Source: Acidiferrobacteraceae bacterium (GTDB lineage: Bacteria; Pseudomonadota; Gammaproteobacteria; Arenicellales; UBA868). Taken from it: a stretch of 6,570 nt of DNA. The position numbers were made by a program, and so were the translations under genes. Below the pieces are notes generated by a model, which was not told the origin of the DNA, did not search any database, and saw only the letters and a list, made by a program, of their open reading frames with translations. The DNA is taken from positions 7,702 through 14,271 of the forward strand of contig PAUU01000018.1 of NCBI GenBank assembly GCA_002713825.1, in the 5' to 3' direction. This document shows positions 5,638 to 6,570 of this stretch, in pieces (the first letter of the stretch is position 1; every line of letters starts with the position of its first letter).

Positions 5638-6570
5638 TCAATCCTGGGCCAGCATGACGTCGGCCACCTGTCTGGCCCAGTCGGGAAAACCCGGTGCCGC
5701 AAAAAGCGGCGGACCAACGGCACGATGGAGATCTGACACCAACATCACCCCCATTTCTTTCTGAGGGAAAAGTCCTGCGTACTCAAGTATCCGGGAGTAA
5801 AGATCGATGGCGCCAGGGTCTTCTCCGACCTGGGCTGCCCGCCCCACCAACGCTGCGGCCACTGCGTACTGCAAATCCAAATTCCCCGGCACTGTTGACA
5901 GCTCTCCCGCCAGGATGGCGTCAATATCGGGTAATTGATCCAGATTGCGAATAAACGCATGCAGTTCGATTCCTGCCGCGGGTCCAACACAAGCCTGCAG
6001 TGCGCCGCTCAGTATATCCGGATCTTGCGAGAACTTTTGAAGAGCGCGGTGCGCGAACTCCCAGGAACGCGGAGACGGAAACGCAACCGGGTTCTGCGCC
6101 GGATCAAAGTCAAACAGCATGTCAGGTCGAAACCGGAGAAACCCAATGACCCGCTCATCGACGCCTGCGTGAAAAGCCCAACGGACCCAGTCGTCCAGAT
6201 TAATATCGACCTCGTAATGGCTGAAGCGGTTCGCGAGTGGTGCCGGCATCGCGTAGGTGACGCCACGATCTCCCTGTCGGTTCCCTGCCGCCACGATTGC
6301 CCACCCCTCAGGCACTTCGTAATCCCCCAATCGCCGGTCGAGGATCAATTGATAGGCAGCTGCCGACACGCTGGGCGGCGCGGATGTGATCTCATCGAGA
6401 AAAAGAATGCCTTGCGAGCCGTGTCGATCCTGGTCCGGCAGCATGGAGGGGATAGCCCACTCAACGCGCTCATCAACACGAAACGGTATTCCCCGCAAAT
6501 CGCTGGGCTCCAGTTGGGACAACCGGATATCAATCAACGGCAGATGGTCATCGCCCGCTACCTTGGCGAC
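5638..6570 (-). CDS. MoxR-family AAA+ ATPase, N-terminus beyond window edge
   Basis: The frame is open from the right edge to the TGA at 5638-5640 and gives 310 C-terminal residues. Counting from the edge, the MoxR-type LIDIRLSQLEPSDLRG is at 12-27. Walker B GILFLDEI is at 54-61, with the catalytic Asp-Glu. Sensor 1 AAGNR is at 94-98, and PLANRF carries the arginine-finger candidate Arg115. The Walker A loop should lie roughly 40 residues further upstream, outside the window. The frame has no start inside the window: the TTG at 6537 falls within the conserved LIDIRLSQ motif, so it is not the real start. MoxR ATPases are hexameric chaperone-like machines that remodel or metallate partner enzymes with VWA proteins, as in CbbQ-CbbO Rubisco activation or RavA-ViaA. 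The gene precedes the DUF2201/VWA gene by 11 nt, so the two form an operon. The client is unknown. Confidence 0.92.
   Translation of the reverse strand, partial: VAKVAGDDHLPLIDIRLSQLEPSDLRGIPFRVDERVEWAIPSMLPDQDRHGSQGILFLDEITSAPPSVSAAAYQLILDRRLGDYEVPEGWAIVAAGNRQGDRGVTYAMPAPLANRFSHYEVDINLDDWVRWAFHAGVDERVIGFLRFRPDMLFDFDPAQNPVAFPSPRSWEFAHRALQKFSQDPDILSGALQACVGPAAGIELHAFIRNLDQLPDIDAILAGELSTVPGNLDLQYAVAAALVGRAAQVGEDPGAIDLYSRILEYAGLFPQKEMGVMLVSDLHRAVGPPLFAAPGFPDWARQVADVMLAQD

Noticed and set aside
1..6570. Mobile element, CRISPR array, tRNA or toxin-antitoxin system
   Set aside because: No transposase, integrase, terminal inverted repeats, regularly spaced repeats, cloverleaf or small paired toxin genes were seen; the window is well explained by seven genes.

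Overview
The window reads as chromosome of a chemolithoautotrophic proteobacterium, probably a gammaproteobacterial sulfur oxidiser or a relative. This is inferred from a class I (bacterial-type) phosphoribulokinase facing a CbbR-type LysR regulator, moderate GC content and compact gene packing. No rRNA, tRNA, CRISPR array, insertion sequence or phage gene was seen.

Region 1 (1-1840) holds regulation. Two LysR-type genes lie in tandem on the minus strand. The first (1-633) is cut by the left edge. The second (742-1650, GTG start) is the likely cbbR. The AT-rich gap between cbbR and the kinase gene (1651-1840) holds a perfect 16-bp palindrome that fits a CbbR-type operator, plus possible promoter elements.

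Region 2 (1841-3831) holds carbon metabolism. The phosphoribulokinase gene (1841-2731, plus strand) is conserved at every active-site position I could check. It converges with only 5 nt of spacing on a minus-strand gene for a TrpD-like protein (2737-3831). That protein keeps the anthranilate phosphoribosyltransferase fold but lacks the family's PRPP-binding GTGGD signature.

Region 3 (3832-6570) starts with a 199-bp divergent intergenic region carrying a perfect 14-bp palindrome. A small Sel1-repeat protein gene (4031-4438, plus) follows. It converges with 6 nt of spacing on a minus-strand pair: a MoxR-type AAA+ ATPase (5638 to beyond the right edge) followed 11 nt later by a metallopeptidase-like/VWA protein (4445-5626). 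MoxR-VWA pairs usually act together as an ATP-driven remodelling or metal-insertion machine.

Working picture: CbbR probably controls phosphoribulokinase, which makes ribulose-1,5-bisphosphate. The TrpD-like protein, the Sel1 protein and the MoxR-VWA pair have no proven function here. The most interesting open questions are whether the altered TrpD-like protein and the MoxR-VWA pair are tied to carbon fixation.
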